Notes: a model not told the origin generated them from the letters alone. A DNA stretch of 14,098 nt from CAZCBD01 sp964496755 (GCA_964496755.1 CAZCBD010000056.1:1-14098), one strand, 5' to 3'; positions 1-7,733 are shown, counted from the stretch's first letter. Numbers and translations: made by a program.

Positions 1-141
1 CAATTTTAGTTTTAGCTTAAAATAAATTAGCCTGAAATAAATCTGTTTGTGCCTAACAAAATACTAAAGAAAAAAATATTGCTTGAAAATGTTTTAAAAT
101 CATAGTTTATGACAAAAATAATTTGTAATTAATTTTTATAT

Positions 142-188
142 TGTCATTCCTGCATAGTTTGAAAAAGAATGGCACTTAAATATTTAAG
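142..188 (+). promoter_or_regulatory. clpB leader: hairpin followed by a perfect palindrome
   Basis: Positions 142-149 (TGTCATTC) can pair with 167-174 (GAATGGCA) as an 8-bp RNA stem with one G-U pair and a 17-base loop. Immediately after, 175-188 reads CTTAAATATTTAAG, a perfect 14-bp palindrome flanked by direct repeats GGCAC (171-175 and 188-192). It lies about 50 bases before the clpB start, a normal place for an operator or leader structure. No CIRCE element (the HrcA operator) is visible in 1-238, and no convincing promoter could be fixed; TTGAAA at 83-88 is only a possible -35 box. The rest of 1-238 holds no gene. A regulatory role is inference, and AT-rich DNA makes such palindromes by chance. 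Confidence 0.3.
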
Positions 189-238
189 GCACAGTATTTG
201 AAAAATTATTTCGGTTAAAAAAAAATTACGAGGTAAAA

Positions 239-2866
239 ATGAATTTCAATTTCAACAAACTAACTGTAAAAGCACAGGAAACCATTCAAAATGCAGTTGA
301 AATTGCACAAAATTATAATAATCAAATAATTAAACCGGAACACATTTTAGCCGGAATGGTTCAGCAACAAGGAAATATTGCCGCATCACTTATTCAAAAA
401 TGTGGTGGCAATATTCAACAAATCCAAATCAAGATTGGTGAAATTTTGGAAAATCTGCCTAAAGTTACCGGTGCCGGAATCGGGAACCAACAACTTTCAC
501 AAGCATCGGCAACCCTATTGGATAATGCAGCTAACGAAGCAAAGAACATGAAAGATGAATATGTTTCCAATGAACATATACTTTTGGCAATTTCCGATTC
601 CAAATCAAAAGCAGGCAATATTTTAATTGACCAAGGAGTCAGTAAAAAAAACATTCTTTTGGCTTTAAAAGAAATTCGCGGAACTCAACGAGTAACAAGT
701 CAAAATGCGGAAGACACATTTCAATCATTAAAAAAATACGGACGAGATCTAAATGAAGAAGCCAGACAACAAAAGCTTGATCCGGTTATTGGTAGAGACG
801 AAGAAATCCGACGCGTTTTGCAAGTACTTTCACGCAGGTCAAAAAACAATCCGGTTTTAATTGGTGAACCGGGCGTTGGTAAAACTGCAATTGCAGAAGG
901 AATTGCTCATCGAATTATAAACGGCGACGTACCGGAAAACCTAAAAACAAAACGTATCGTTTCTTTAGATATGGGAGCTTTAGTTGCCGGAGCACAGTTT
1001 CGCGGTCAATTCGAAGAACGATTGAAAGCCGTAATTAAAGAGGTACAAGATTCAAACGGTGAAATAATTCTATTTATTGACGAATTACATTTGCTGGTTG
1101 GTGCAGGAAAAACCGACGGTGCAATGGATGCGGCAAATATTCTGAAACCCGCTCTTGCCCGTGGCGATTTACATGCAATTGGTGCAACTACTTTAAAAGA
1201 ATATAAAAAGTATATTGAAAAAGATGCTGCACTCGAAAGAAGATTTCAACCCGTTTTAATCCAAGAACCTTCCGAAGAAGATTCTATCTCAATTTTACGT
1301 GGATTAAAAGAAAGATACGAAGTCCATCACGGAGTTAGGATTACCGACTCTGCCATTGTAGCTGCCGTGCAACTTTCAAACAGATATATCTCCGATAGAT
1401 TTTTGCCCGACAAAGCTATTGATTTAATTGACGAATCCGCTTCCCGTCTCAGAATTGAAATCGATTCGATGCCGGAAGAATTAGATACTTTGGATAGAAA
1501 AATTAAGCAACTTGAAATTGAAAAGGAAGCTTTAAAAATTGAAAAGGATTCCGATTCGGCAACCAGATTAAATGAAATAAAAAAAGAATTGGAAAATCTT
1601 TCCGAAGAATATAATTCGCTAAAAAGCCATTGGCAACTTGAAAAAAATAAAATTCAATCAATTAGAAATATGAAAAATGAAATTGAAGAATTGAAAAAAG
1701 CTGCAGAAAACTTTGAACGCGAAGGAAACTTTGGTAAGGTTGCTGAAATTAGATACGGAAAAATTGCCGAATTAGAAAAACAACTCCAAAAAGAAACCGA
1801 AGAATTTTCTACAATTCAAAAAAATATGAAAATGCTAAAAGAAGAAGTAGAGGCTGAAGATATAGCAGAAGTTGTTTCAAAGTGGACGGGAATACCGATA
1901 AGCAAAATGCTTGAAAGTGAAAGAGAAAAACTTGTTAAAATGGAAACCGAAATTCACAAAAGACTTGTCGGGCAAGAAGCTGCAGTTGAAGCGGTTTCAA
2001 ATGCAATTAGAAGAGCACGCGCCGGATTGCAAGATTCAAACAAACCGATAGGTTCTTTTATTTTTGTGGGCCCAACAGGCGTAGGAAAAACAGAACTTGC
2101 CCGTACATTAGCCGGCTTTCTTTTTAATGATGAACACGCAATGATTAGAATCGATATGTCGGAATACATGGAAAAGCATTCTGTTTCCAGATTGGTTGGT
2201 GCTCCTCCCGGATATGTAGGCTACGAAGAAGGCGGTCAACTAACCGAAGCTGTCCGGAGAAAACCATATTCGGTAATTCTGCTTGATGAAATAGAAAAAG
2301 CTCATCCCGATGTTTTCAACATTCTTTTACAAGTGCTGGATGATGGCCGCTTAACCGATAACCAAGGAAGAACCGTCGATTTCAAAAATACAATTATAAT
2401 TATGACATCTAACTTGGGTTCTCATTTATTTGCAGAAAAATTCTCGGATCTGAAGGAAGAAAATACTGATGAAATTATGGCCGAAATACATGTTAAACTA
2501 AGCGAACTTTTAAAACAAACTATCAGACCTGAGTTTTTGAACCGCATAGATGATATTATTTTATTCAAACCTTTATTGAAAAAGGATATTATTAAAATAA
2601 TTGAAATGCAATTGAATAAAGTTAATCAACTACTGGCAAAGAAAAATATTAAATTGGATTACAGTGAAGATGCAAAAGACTTTTTAATTCGTATGGGATA
2701 TGATGTTGCTTATGGTGCAAGACCTATTAAAAGAACAATTCAACGTTACGTTGTTAACCCGATTGCATCAGATATTTTAATGAACAAATTTGTATCCGGC
2801 GAAAGTATAATTGTCTCTTATCAAGGAGGCGGTAAATTAGTTTTTACCAAAAAAGTCGACAAATAA
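239..2866 (+). CDS. clpB: ATP-dependent chaperone ClpB (Hsp100 disaggregase)
   Basis: ClpB is a hexameric AAA+ unfoldase that works with DnaK/DnaJ/GrpE to pull polypeptides out of cytoplasmic aggregates. The 875 residues (E. coli has 857) show every domain. An N-domain of two Clp repeats spans about 1-150. NBD1 has Walker A GEPGVGKT at 209-216, Walker B with D281-E282, and arginine fingers R334/R335. A long Lys/Glu-rich coiled-coil M-domain (about 410-530) distinguishes ClpB from ClpA and ClpC. NBD2 has Walker A GPTGVGKT at 611-618, Walker B D683-E684, pore-loop Y659 in GYVGYEEGG, and R769 in the RPEFLNRID motif. In NBD1 pore loop 1 the usual Tyr is Phe254, a conservative aromatic change. The start is supported by GAGG at 230-233, five bases before ATG. 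The gene is monocistronic, ending in a terminator that overlaps its last codons. Heat-shock control is expected for the family, but no known operator is recognised. Confidence 0.98.
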   Translation: MNFNFNKLTVKAQETIQNAVEIAQNYNNQIIKPEHILAGMVQQQGNIAASLIQKCGGNIQQIQIKIGEILENLPKVTGAGIGNQQLSQASATLLDNAANEAKNMKDEYVSNEHILLAISDSKSKAGNILIDQGVSKKNILLALKEIRGTQRVTSQNAEDTFQSLKKYGRDLNEEARQQKLDPVIGRDEEIRRVLQVLSRRSKNNPVLIGEPGVGKTAIAEGIAHRIINGDVPENLKTKRIVSLDMGALVAGAQFRGQFEERLKAVIKEVQDSNGEIILFIDELHLLVGAGKTDGAMDAANILKPALARGDLHAIGATTLKEYKKYIEKDAALERRFQPVLIQEPSEEDSISILRGLKERYEVHHGVRITDSAIVAAVQLSNRYISDRFLPDKAIDLIDESASRLRIEIDSMPEELDTLDRKIKQLEIEKEALKIEKDSDSATRLNEIKKELENLSEEYNSLKSHWQLEKNKIQSIRNMKNEIEELKKAAENFEREGNFGKVAEIRYGKIAELEKQLQKETEEFSTIQKNMKMLKEEVEAEDIAEVVSKWTGIPISKMLESEREKLVKMETEIHKRLVGQEAAVEAVSNAIRRARAGLQDSNKPIGSFIFVGPTGVGKTELARTLAGFLFNDEHAMIRIDMSEYMEKHSVSRLVGAPPGYVGYEEGGQLTEAVRRKPYSVILLDEIEKAHPDVFNILLQVLDDGRLTDNQGRTVDFKNTIIIMTSNLGSHLFAEKFSDLKEENTDEIMAEIHVKLSELLKQTIRPEFLNRIDDIILFKPLLKKDIIKIIEMQLNKVNQLLAKKNIKLDYSEDAKDFLIRMGYDVAYGARPIKRTIQRYVVNPIASDILMNKFVSGESIIVSYQGGGKLVFTKKVDK

Positions 2867-2878
2867 GTCGACTTTTTT
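2849..2878. terminator. Bidirectional terminator shared by clpB and hemerythrin
   Basis: The 12-base arm AAAAAAGTCGAC (2849-2860), a six-base loop (2861-2866) and GTCGACTTTTTT (2867-2878) form a perfect stem. It has an A-run on one side and a T-run on the other, so it works as an intrinsic terminator on both strands. The clpB stop codon (2864-2866) lies in the loop, and the hemerythrin stop codon (2879-2877 on the minus strand) touches the far edge. Confidence 0.9.
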
Positions 2879-3305
2879 ATAATCCTTTTTCTCTTTGCTC
2901 TTTTATAAATTCGCCAATTTCCAAATCCTTTGACGAAGTATGATCAACAAACCATTTTAACAGAAAATCATACATATTCATTAAATCTCTCGGGTGATCT
3001 TCTATTTTAACGGATTCAACAAGAAACTCATCAATTAATTTTTTATGCTCATCTTCCTGTTCTTTCAATTTAGGATAATTATATTCAATCATGAAATTTT
3101 CTTCACTTTTGAAATGAAATCTGGCATAACTACCAATTTCCGTAAGAATATCATATGCCGATATATTTTTAAATCCCCTGTCGATGTAAACCTTTAATTG
3201 GTGAATTAAAAAAACAAAATACTGATGTTGCAAATCAATTTGTTCAACACCCACCAAAAGATTTTCAGACCATTCCGGAACTTCATACATTGCACTTTTA
3301 TACAT
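2877..3305 (-). CDS. Bacteriohemerythrin (O2-binding diiron protein)
   Basis: Hemerythrins are four-helix bundles that bind O2 at a non-haem diiron centre; bacterial single-domain forms serve in O2 delivery, sensing or scavenging. The 142 residues contain the signature WSENLLVGVEQIDLQH, then HFKSEEN, then a YP...EH segment, then WFVDHTSSKD. Visible iron ligands are H27, H64, E68, H87, H122 and D127. The remaining ligand, the first His of the usual HxxxH pair, is Gln83 here. There is no signal peptide, so it is cytoplasmic. I place the start at ATG 3305 because GGAGG (3311-3315 on the minus strand) sits five bases upstream. The reading frame extends to a TTG at 3317, but that would place the SD inside the gene. 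It is the second gene of an operon, 13 bases after the SDR stop codon, so the two are probably co-transcribed. Confidence 0.9.
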   Translation of the reverse strand: MYKSAMYEVPEWSENLLVGVEQIDLQHQYFVFLIHQLKVYIDRGFKNISAYDILTEIGSYARFHFKSEENFMIEYNYPKLKEQEDEHKKLIDEFLVESVKIEDHPRDLMNMYDFLLKWFVDHTSSKDLEIGEFIKEQREKGL

Positions 3306-3318
3306 TGTATCCTCCAAC

Positions 3319-4041
3319 TTAGTATTCTAAACTTTTCCCGCTTTCTATCACAATTTCTTTAATAGCAACACTTTTAGAAAGAGTAAGCAAGTAATTTATA
3401 GTTTTGAAAATATCCTCCGGTTGAATCATCTCGGAACTTTGTATCGGAGTATTTGCTTCATAAGCCATATCGGTATTAACCCAACCCAGGCATATTGTTG
3501 TTACTTTTATTCCATATTCCGTTAATTCTCTGTATAATGATTCGCTAAATCCGGCTAATGCAAATTTCGAAGCCGAATAAACTCCTGTTCTTGCAAAACC
3601 AATTTTACCGGCTCTCGAAGATATATTAAAAATATATCCTGACTTCTGACTTTTCATTTTTTCAACAATGGCTTTCACCAAAATAAATGGTGCAAATAAA
3701 TTTATGTTTTGTATTTCGGCAAAATCATCCAAAGTGCAATCCAGCGAACCCGGTATATAAATACCGGCATTGTTAACTACAATATCTATAGAATCGTATC
3801 GTGAAATTATTTTTTTAATTCTATTTTCCAAGTTATAAACATCCTTTAAATCAATCGGAAAAATATCCGGAACTATTTTTTCATTTTCGATTTCTTTTAA
3901 AATCAGATTTTTAGTTTGTTCAAGATTTGCCAAATTTTTAGAAATTAATATTGTCTTATAGTTAAGTTTGGCTAATCCTACAGCTATGCTTTTTCCGATA
4001 CCTCTTCCGGCACCTGTTATTATTGCAGTCTTATAACTCAT
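3319..4041 (-). CDS. Short-chain dehydrogenase/reductase (SDR) family oxidoreductase
   Basis: This is a 240-residue classical SDR, a Rossmann-fold NAD(P)-dependent alcohol/ketone oxidoreductase acting in the cytoplasm. The cofactor motif TGAGRGIG is at 9-16 and NNAG at 90-93. The catalytic tetrad is N114, S142, Y155 and K159, with YSASK at 155-159 and the expected 13-residue Ser-Tyr spacing. Arg13 within the glycine motif and Lys35 after the second strand suggest NADP(H); this is inferred. The usual PG motif after strand six reads GW (LGWVNTDM). The substrate cannot be read from sequence; FabG-like acyl or sugar reductases are the closest class. ATG at 4041 is chosen over an in-frame TTG at 4056 because the Rossmann strand begins right after it; the SD is weak (GAAAG). 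It is the first gene of the operon with hemerythrin. Confidence 0.88.
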   Translation of the reverse strand: MSYKTAIITGAGRGIGKSIAVGLAKLNYKTILISKNLANLEQTKNLILKEIENEKIVPDIFPIDLKDVYNLENRIKKIISRYDSIDIVVNNAGIYIPGSLDCTLDDFAEIQNINLFAPFILVKAIVEKMKSQKSGYIFNISSRAGKIGFARTGVYSASKFALAGFSESLYRELTEYGIKVTTICLGWVNTDMAYEANTPIQSSEMIQPEDIFKTINYLLTLSKSVAIKEIVIESGKSLEY

Positions 4042-4138
4042 TTTTTTCGCTTTCAAAATTTATAGTTAAAATTAAATATTACCACTTTTTATATAAAAAG
4101 TAAAAATCTTTTTCATTAAAAAAATAAAATCACTTTAA

Positions 4139-4169
4139 AAATGATGGAATACCATCATTTACAAAAGTA
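4139..4169 (-). promoter_or_regulatory. Putative SDR-hemerythrin promoter with overlapping operator palindrome
   Basis: On the minus strand 4169-4162 reads TACTTTTG, a full match to the Bacteroidetes -7 box TAnnTTTG. Just downstream in that direction, 4139-4160 is a perfect inverted repeat, AAATGATGG - AATA - CCATCATTT. The start of transcription predicted from the box (about 4155) falls inside the palindrome, which is where a repressor operator would sit. No clear TTG -33 element is present, so the promoter is tentative. There is no T-run to make the palindrome a terminator. Confidence 0.4.
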
Positions 4170-4194
4170 AAGTAATGAATTATATTAATCTGTG

Positions 4195-4202
4195 TAATTT
4201 TG
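4195..4202 (+). promoter_or_regulatory. Putative -7 promoter box of the small RNA
   Basis: TAATTTTG matches the Bacteroidetes-type -7 box TAnnTTTG exactly and lies a few bases before the GC-rich structured segment. A TTG at -33 is not evident. It points away from the SDR promoter box 25 bases to its left, so the region is divergent. Confidence 0.4.
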
Positions 4203-4207
4203 AAGTT

Positions 4208-4345
4208 TCGCGGACGAATAACGCAAGTTATTAATGGTGTTCGTAGCCTCCTGTCCCGGGCAGATCAGGAGGCTCGTAAATAATCAGCTCCTTCCTTCTG
4301 TTGTATTTGATAGCCGTCACTCCCCATTGACGGCTTTTCTTTTTT
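4208..4345 (+). ncRNA. Candidate structured small RNA, family not recognised
   Basis: About 138 bases with three consecutive hairpins. Hairpin 1 has an inner stem AATAAC/GTTATT (4217-4222 and 4227-4232) closed by a GCAA tetraloop, with an outer ACG/CGT pairing (4214-4216 and 4242-4244). Hairpin 2 has the perfect 9-bp stem AGCCTCCTG/CAGGAGGCT (4245-4253 and 4266-4274) with a 12-base loop. A pyrimidine-rich linker (CTCCTTCCTTCTG, 4288-4300) leads to the terminator hairpin. A -7 promoter box precedes it. The linker and terminator loop (CTCCCC) are C/U-rich and could pair with SD sequences of target mRNAs, as in many regulatory RNAs. I compared it by eye with SRP RNA, 6S RNA and c-di-GMP or SAM riboswitches and saw no match. 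It could instead be a leader or attenuator of the tricorn gene, but no convincing antiterminator is visible. The 5' end is estimated. Confidence 0.55.
4312..4345 (+). terminator. Intrinsic terminator of the small RNA
   Basis: AGCCGTCA (4312-4319) pairs perfectly with TGACGGCT (4328-4335) around an eight-base loop CTCCCCAT. A T-rich tail follows, interrupted by a single C (4335-4345). No T-run lies on the other side, so it terminates plus-strand transcripts only. It ends 99 bases before the tricorn start codon. Confidence 0.85.
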
Positions 4346-4444
4346 AAATTAGTATTTATTTTATTAAATTTTTTTTGTAACATAGCTAATTATTAAACGT
4401 CTCAATATTATTATATCTTTTTTTAATTAAGCATAAGGTGTTAA

Positions 4445-7400
4445 ATGAAAAATTTTATTTTACTATTTTTGATATTTATAACCGTTAAGGTTAATGCACA
4501 AATCAACGGAAAAATGTTTCGGCAACCTGATGTTTCAAAAAGTCAGATTACTTTTGTTTATGCCGGAGATATTTGGATTGTTGCAAAACAAGGGGGGATT
4601 GCAAGCAAGTTAAGCTCACCAGCAGGTGAAGAAAGTTTTCCAAAATTTTCTCCGGACGGAAAACAAATAGCCTTTAGCGGCAATTATGACGGTAATACAG
4701 ATATTTATACAATTCCCACAACCGGTGGAATTGTTAAAAGATTAACCTATCATCCAATGCCCGACAGAATGTTAGATTGGTATCCCGACGGATCAAAAAT
4801 TTTATTTGCATCAATGCGAAAAAGTGGACGTGCAAGATTTAATCAAATTTATTCAATCGATAAAAACGGTGGTTTCGCAAATAAAATAGGTGTTCCTTAC
4901 GGAGAATTTGCCGCACTTTCTCCCGATGCAAAAATCTTAGCCTACATGCCGCAAACTCGTGATTTTAGAACTTGGAAAAGATATCGTGGCGGCGGTGCTT
5001 CCGAAATATGGCTTTTTAATCTGAAAACTAATGAAGCCGAAAATATCACAAAAAACGATGCTATCGATGGTCATCCTATGTGGTATAAAAACTACATTTA
5101 TTTTCTTTCCGATAGAGGAAAAAATCAACGTGCAAATATTTGGCGTTACAATCGCTCTTCAAAAGAATTTAAACAAATTACCTTTTTTAAAGATTTTGAT
5201 ATAACTTTCCCTTCCGCCGGTCCTGAAGATATTGTTTTTGAAGCCGGAGGGAAAATTTATTTATTGAATTTTGAAACCGAAAAATTTTCACAAGTAAACA
5301 TTCGAATTATTTCAGATTTTGCCACATTAAAACCACATCAAGTAAATGTTTCGAATATGGTTAATTATTTTTCTTCTTCACCCGATGCAAAAAGACTTTT
5401 CTTGAATGCTCGCGGCGAAATTTTTAATGTGCCTTCGGAAAATGGATTTACAAAAAATATAACCCAAACTTCCGGAGTAGCAGAACTTTATCCTGCTTGG
5501 TCCCCTAACGGTAAATCAGTTGCTTATTGGAGCGATAGATCGGGCGAGTTTCAATTGGTAATCCGAAATGCAGACGGTTCGGGAAAAGAAAAAGTTGTTT
5601 CGGATTTTGATAATGGTTTCAGATATCAATTGTTTTGGTCGCCTAATAGTAAGAAAATTGCTTTTATTGATAATCAAAATTACATGAAAATCTATGATTT
5701 GGATGATGATGATTTCACAACTATCGATAGACAAGTTAGTTTAACTCATCCGGCCTTATCCGGATTTAAATTAGATTGGTCGCCTGATAGCAAATGGATT
5801 ACTTATTCAAAAGAAATGAAAAATGCTCAATCGGCAATTTTTATTTATGATGTTGAAAATAATGAAACTCATCAGGTAACAAGTTCCTTTTATGATTGCA
5901 CTTCGCCTGTTTTCGATGTTAATGGCAAATATCTATTCTTCATCAGTTCGCGAACTTTATATTCCACATATAGTTCCATAGACGCTACTTGGATTTACGC
6001 AAATACTCAAAATATTGTTGCCGTACCGCTAACAGCGAAAATAAAGTCGCCACTATTCCCTAAAAACGATGAAGTAAAAATAAAAGAAAGTTCAAATAAA
6101 AAATCTGATAAGAAAAAAGATCTTAAAAAGAAAAACAATAATATTAAAATTGATTTTAATGGATTTGAAAACAGACTTGTTGTGCTTCCAATTAAAGCAG
6201 GAAATTATTCTTTTCTATCTTCAGCAAAAGGAAAAGTTATTTATTTAGCCTTGCCTCCGGCAGGAAGTGGAATGAGAAATTATTCAATAAAATATTTTGA
6301 TCTTGAAAAAAGAAAAGAAATGACTTTGCTTGCAAACGGTTCGGGATTTAAACTTTCCGCCAACGGTAAAAAAATAATTGTTAACAAAGGCCGCGGAATT
6401 TATGTTTTGGATATTCGCCCGAATCAAAAATTAAAAAAACCAATTGACAGCAAAAATTTATTTATGACATTAAATCCTCGTTCGGAATGGAATGAAATGT
6501 TTGTAGATACTTGGAGACGCTATCGCGACTTTTTCTACGACGAAAATATGCAAGGTGTTGATTGGAATAAAATGAAAGAACAATACTTCGATTTGTTACA
6601 AGATGCCGTTACACGCTATGATGTGAATTTTGTTATAGGAAACTTAATTGCCGAAGTAAATTCATCACACACTTATGTGTTTGGTGGAGATAATGAAAGA
6701 GCAAAAAGAGTTGGTACAGGTTTACTTGGCATTGATTGGTCCTTAGAAAATGGCGCATACAGAATTAAAAAAATAATTAACGGTGCCGAATGGGACAGCG
6801 AAATTCGTTCTCCGTTAGCCGAAAACGGTTTGAATGTGAAAGAAGGAGATTATATTCTGGCCGTAAATAATATCCCGATAGACACTGATAAAGAACCATA
6901 TGCAGCCTTTGAGGGCTTAGCTAGAAAAACTATTGAGCTTACAATTAATAATAAACCTACCCTTAAAGGTGCACATAAAATAATTGTAAAAACTTTATCA
7001 AGCGAAATGAGATTAAGAAACCTAGCTTGGATTAATTCCAATAGAAAATGGATTGATGAATATTCAAATCATAAGGTCGGATATATTTACATGCCAAATA
7101 CAGGTGGCAACGGCCAAACAGAATTAATAAGACAATATTACGGCCAACTTGATAAAGAAGCATTCATTATAGATGAAAGATTTAACAGTGGCGGTCAATT
7201 ACCCGATAGATTCATTGAATTATTAAAAAGAGATACCGGACATTTTATTCAAAGAAGAAACGGTCCGAAATGGAAATCATTCAAAAAATCTAACCCCGGC
7301 CCAAAAGTAATGCTAATAAACGGTTGGAGTGTTTCCGGTGGTGATGCTTTCCCTTATGTATTTAAATCCGAAAAAGTAGGCCCAATTGTAGGAACAAAAA

Positions 7401-7684
7401 CCGCCGGTGGTCTGATCGGACCTGCAACCTCACATAAATTAATAGATGGTGGCGGAATTACTGTTCCCGGTGGAAGAATTTATGGTAAAGACGGCAAATG
7501 GTTCCCCGAAAGTTGGGGCGTTGAACCGGATATTAAAATTATTGCAGATCCTTCTATTTTAGTTACAGGTACCGACCCGCAAATTAAAGCCGCTGTAGAT
7601 GAAGCTTTAAGGTTATTAAAATTGAATCCGCCTAAAAAATATGACCATCCTCCCTTTGAAGATAAAACTGCAGGTTGGAAATAA
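4445..7684 (+). CDS. Tricorn protease homologue, exported S41-family peptidase
   Basis: Tricorn is a large serine protease that degrades oligopeptides, in Thermoplasma downstream of the proteasome. This 1079-residue protein is nearly the same length as the archaeal enzyme. It begins with a signal peptide (about 1-18, cleavage after VNA), so it acts in the periplasm or outside the cell. Two beta-propellers (about 20-300 and 300-660) show repeated TolB/WD-like strands such as SPDGKQIAF, SPNGKSVAYWSDRSG and SPDSKWITYS. A C1 helical region, a PDZ domain (about 760-850) and a C2 catalytic domain follow. The catalytic tetrad is visible: S741-H742 (VNSSHTY), nucleophile S964 (SVSGGDAF) and E1022 (PESWGVEPD), matching S745, H746, S965 and E1023 of Thermoplasma. 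A Lys-rich low-complexity stretch lies at about 540-570. AAGGTG four bases before ATG supports the start. It is monocistronic, with a terminator on each side. Confidence 0.95.
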   Translation: MKNFILLFLIFITVKVNAQINGKMFRQPDVSKSQITFVYAGDIWIVAKQGGIASKLSSPAGEESFPKFSPDGKQIAFSGNYDGNTDIYTIPTTGGIVKRLTYHPMPDRMLDWYPDGSKILFASMRKSGRARFNQIYSIDKNGGFANKIGVPYGEFAALSPDAKILAYMPQTRDFRTWKRYRGGGASEIWLFNLKTNEAENITKNDAIDGHPMWYKNYIYFLSDRGKNQRANIWRYNRSSKEFKQITFFKDFDITFPSAGPEDIVFEAGGKIYLLNFETEKFSQVNIRIISDFATLKPHQVNVSNMVNYFSSSPDAKRLFLNARGEIFNVPSENGFTKNITQTSGVAELYPAWSPNGKSVAYWSDRSGEFQLVIRNADGSGKEKVVSDFDNGFRYQLFWSPNSKKIAFIDNQNYMKIYDLDDDDFTTIDRQVSLTHPALSGFKLDWSPDSKWITYSKEMKNAQSAIFIYDVENNETHQVTSSFYDCTSPVFDVNGKYLFFISSRTLYSTYSSIDATWIYANTQNIVAVPLTAKIKSPLFPKNDEVKIKESSNKKSDKKKDLKKKNNNIKIDFNGFENRLVVLPIKAGNYSFLSSAKGKVIYLALPPAGSGMRNYSIKYFDLEKRKEMTLLANGSGFKLSANGKKIIVNKGRGIYVLDIRPNQKLKKPIDSKNLFMTLNPRSEWNEMFVDTWRRYRDFFYDENMQGVDWNKMKEQYFDLLQDAVTRYDVNFVIGNLIAEVNSSHTYVFGGDNERAKRVGTGLLGIDWSLENGAYRIKKIINGAEWDSEIRSPLAENGLNVKEGDYILAVNNIPIDTDKEPYAAFEGLARKTIELTINNKPTLKGAHKIIVKTLSSEMRLRNLAWINSNRKWIDEYSNHKVGYIYMPNTGGNGQTELIRQYYGQLDKEAFIIDERFNSGGQLPDRFIELLKRDTGHFIQRRNGPKWKSFKKSNPGPKVMLINGWSVSGGDAFPYVFKSEKVGPIVGTKTAGGLIGPATSHKLIDGGGITVPGGRIYGKDGKWFPESWGVEPDIKIIADPSILVTGTDPQIKAAVDEALRLLKLNPPKKYDHPPFEDKTAGWK

Positions 7685-7707
7685 TTTATTAACCGTTGAA
7701 TTTTAGT

Positions 7708-7733
7708 AAGCCCCGATTTATCGGGGCTTTTTT
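7708..7733 (+). terminator. Intrinsic terminator after the tricorn protease gene
   Basis: AAGCCCCGA (7708-7716), loop TTTA, TCGGGGCTT (7721-7729) and a T-run to 7733 form a perfect 9-bp GC-rich stem 24 bases after the stop codon. Confidence 0.93.

Larger units (their letters stand above)
4042..4444. other. 403-base divergent intergenic region
   Basis: No credible protein gene lies here; the longest frames are under 25 codons and lack an SD. From left to right it holds the SDR leader (4042-4138), a palindrome and minus-strand promoter box (4139-4169), a plus-strand promoter box (4195-4202), a probable small RNA ending in a terminator (about 4208-4345), and an AT-rich leader for the tricorn gene (4346-4444) with no structure or clear promoter that I could identify. 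The RNA segment is visibly more GC-rich than its surroundings. Confidence 0.7.

Noticed and set aside
15..42. Imperfect tandem repeat GCTTAAAATAAAT / GCCTGAAATAAAT with a 15-base period
   Set aside because: There are only two copies with two mismatches in very AT-rich DNA; chance is sufficient.
3306..3317. Longer hemerythrin starting at TTG 3317
   Set aside because: The GGAGG SD would lie inside the coding sequence; ATG 3305 has that SD at ideal spacing.
4245..4274. Resemblance of the GCCTCCTG segment to a c-di-GMP-I riboswitch or SRP RNA core
   Set aside because: The riboswitch receptor hairpins and the SRP GGAA tetraloop with its conserved internal loop are absent; only short C/G-rich words agree.
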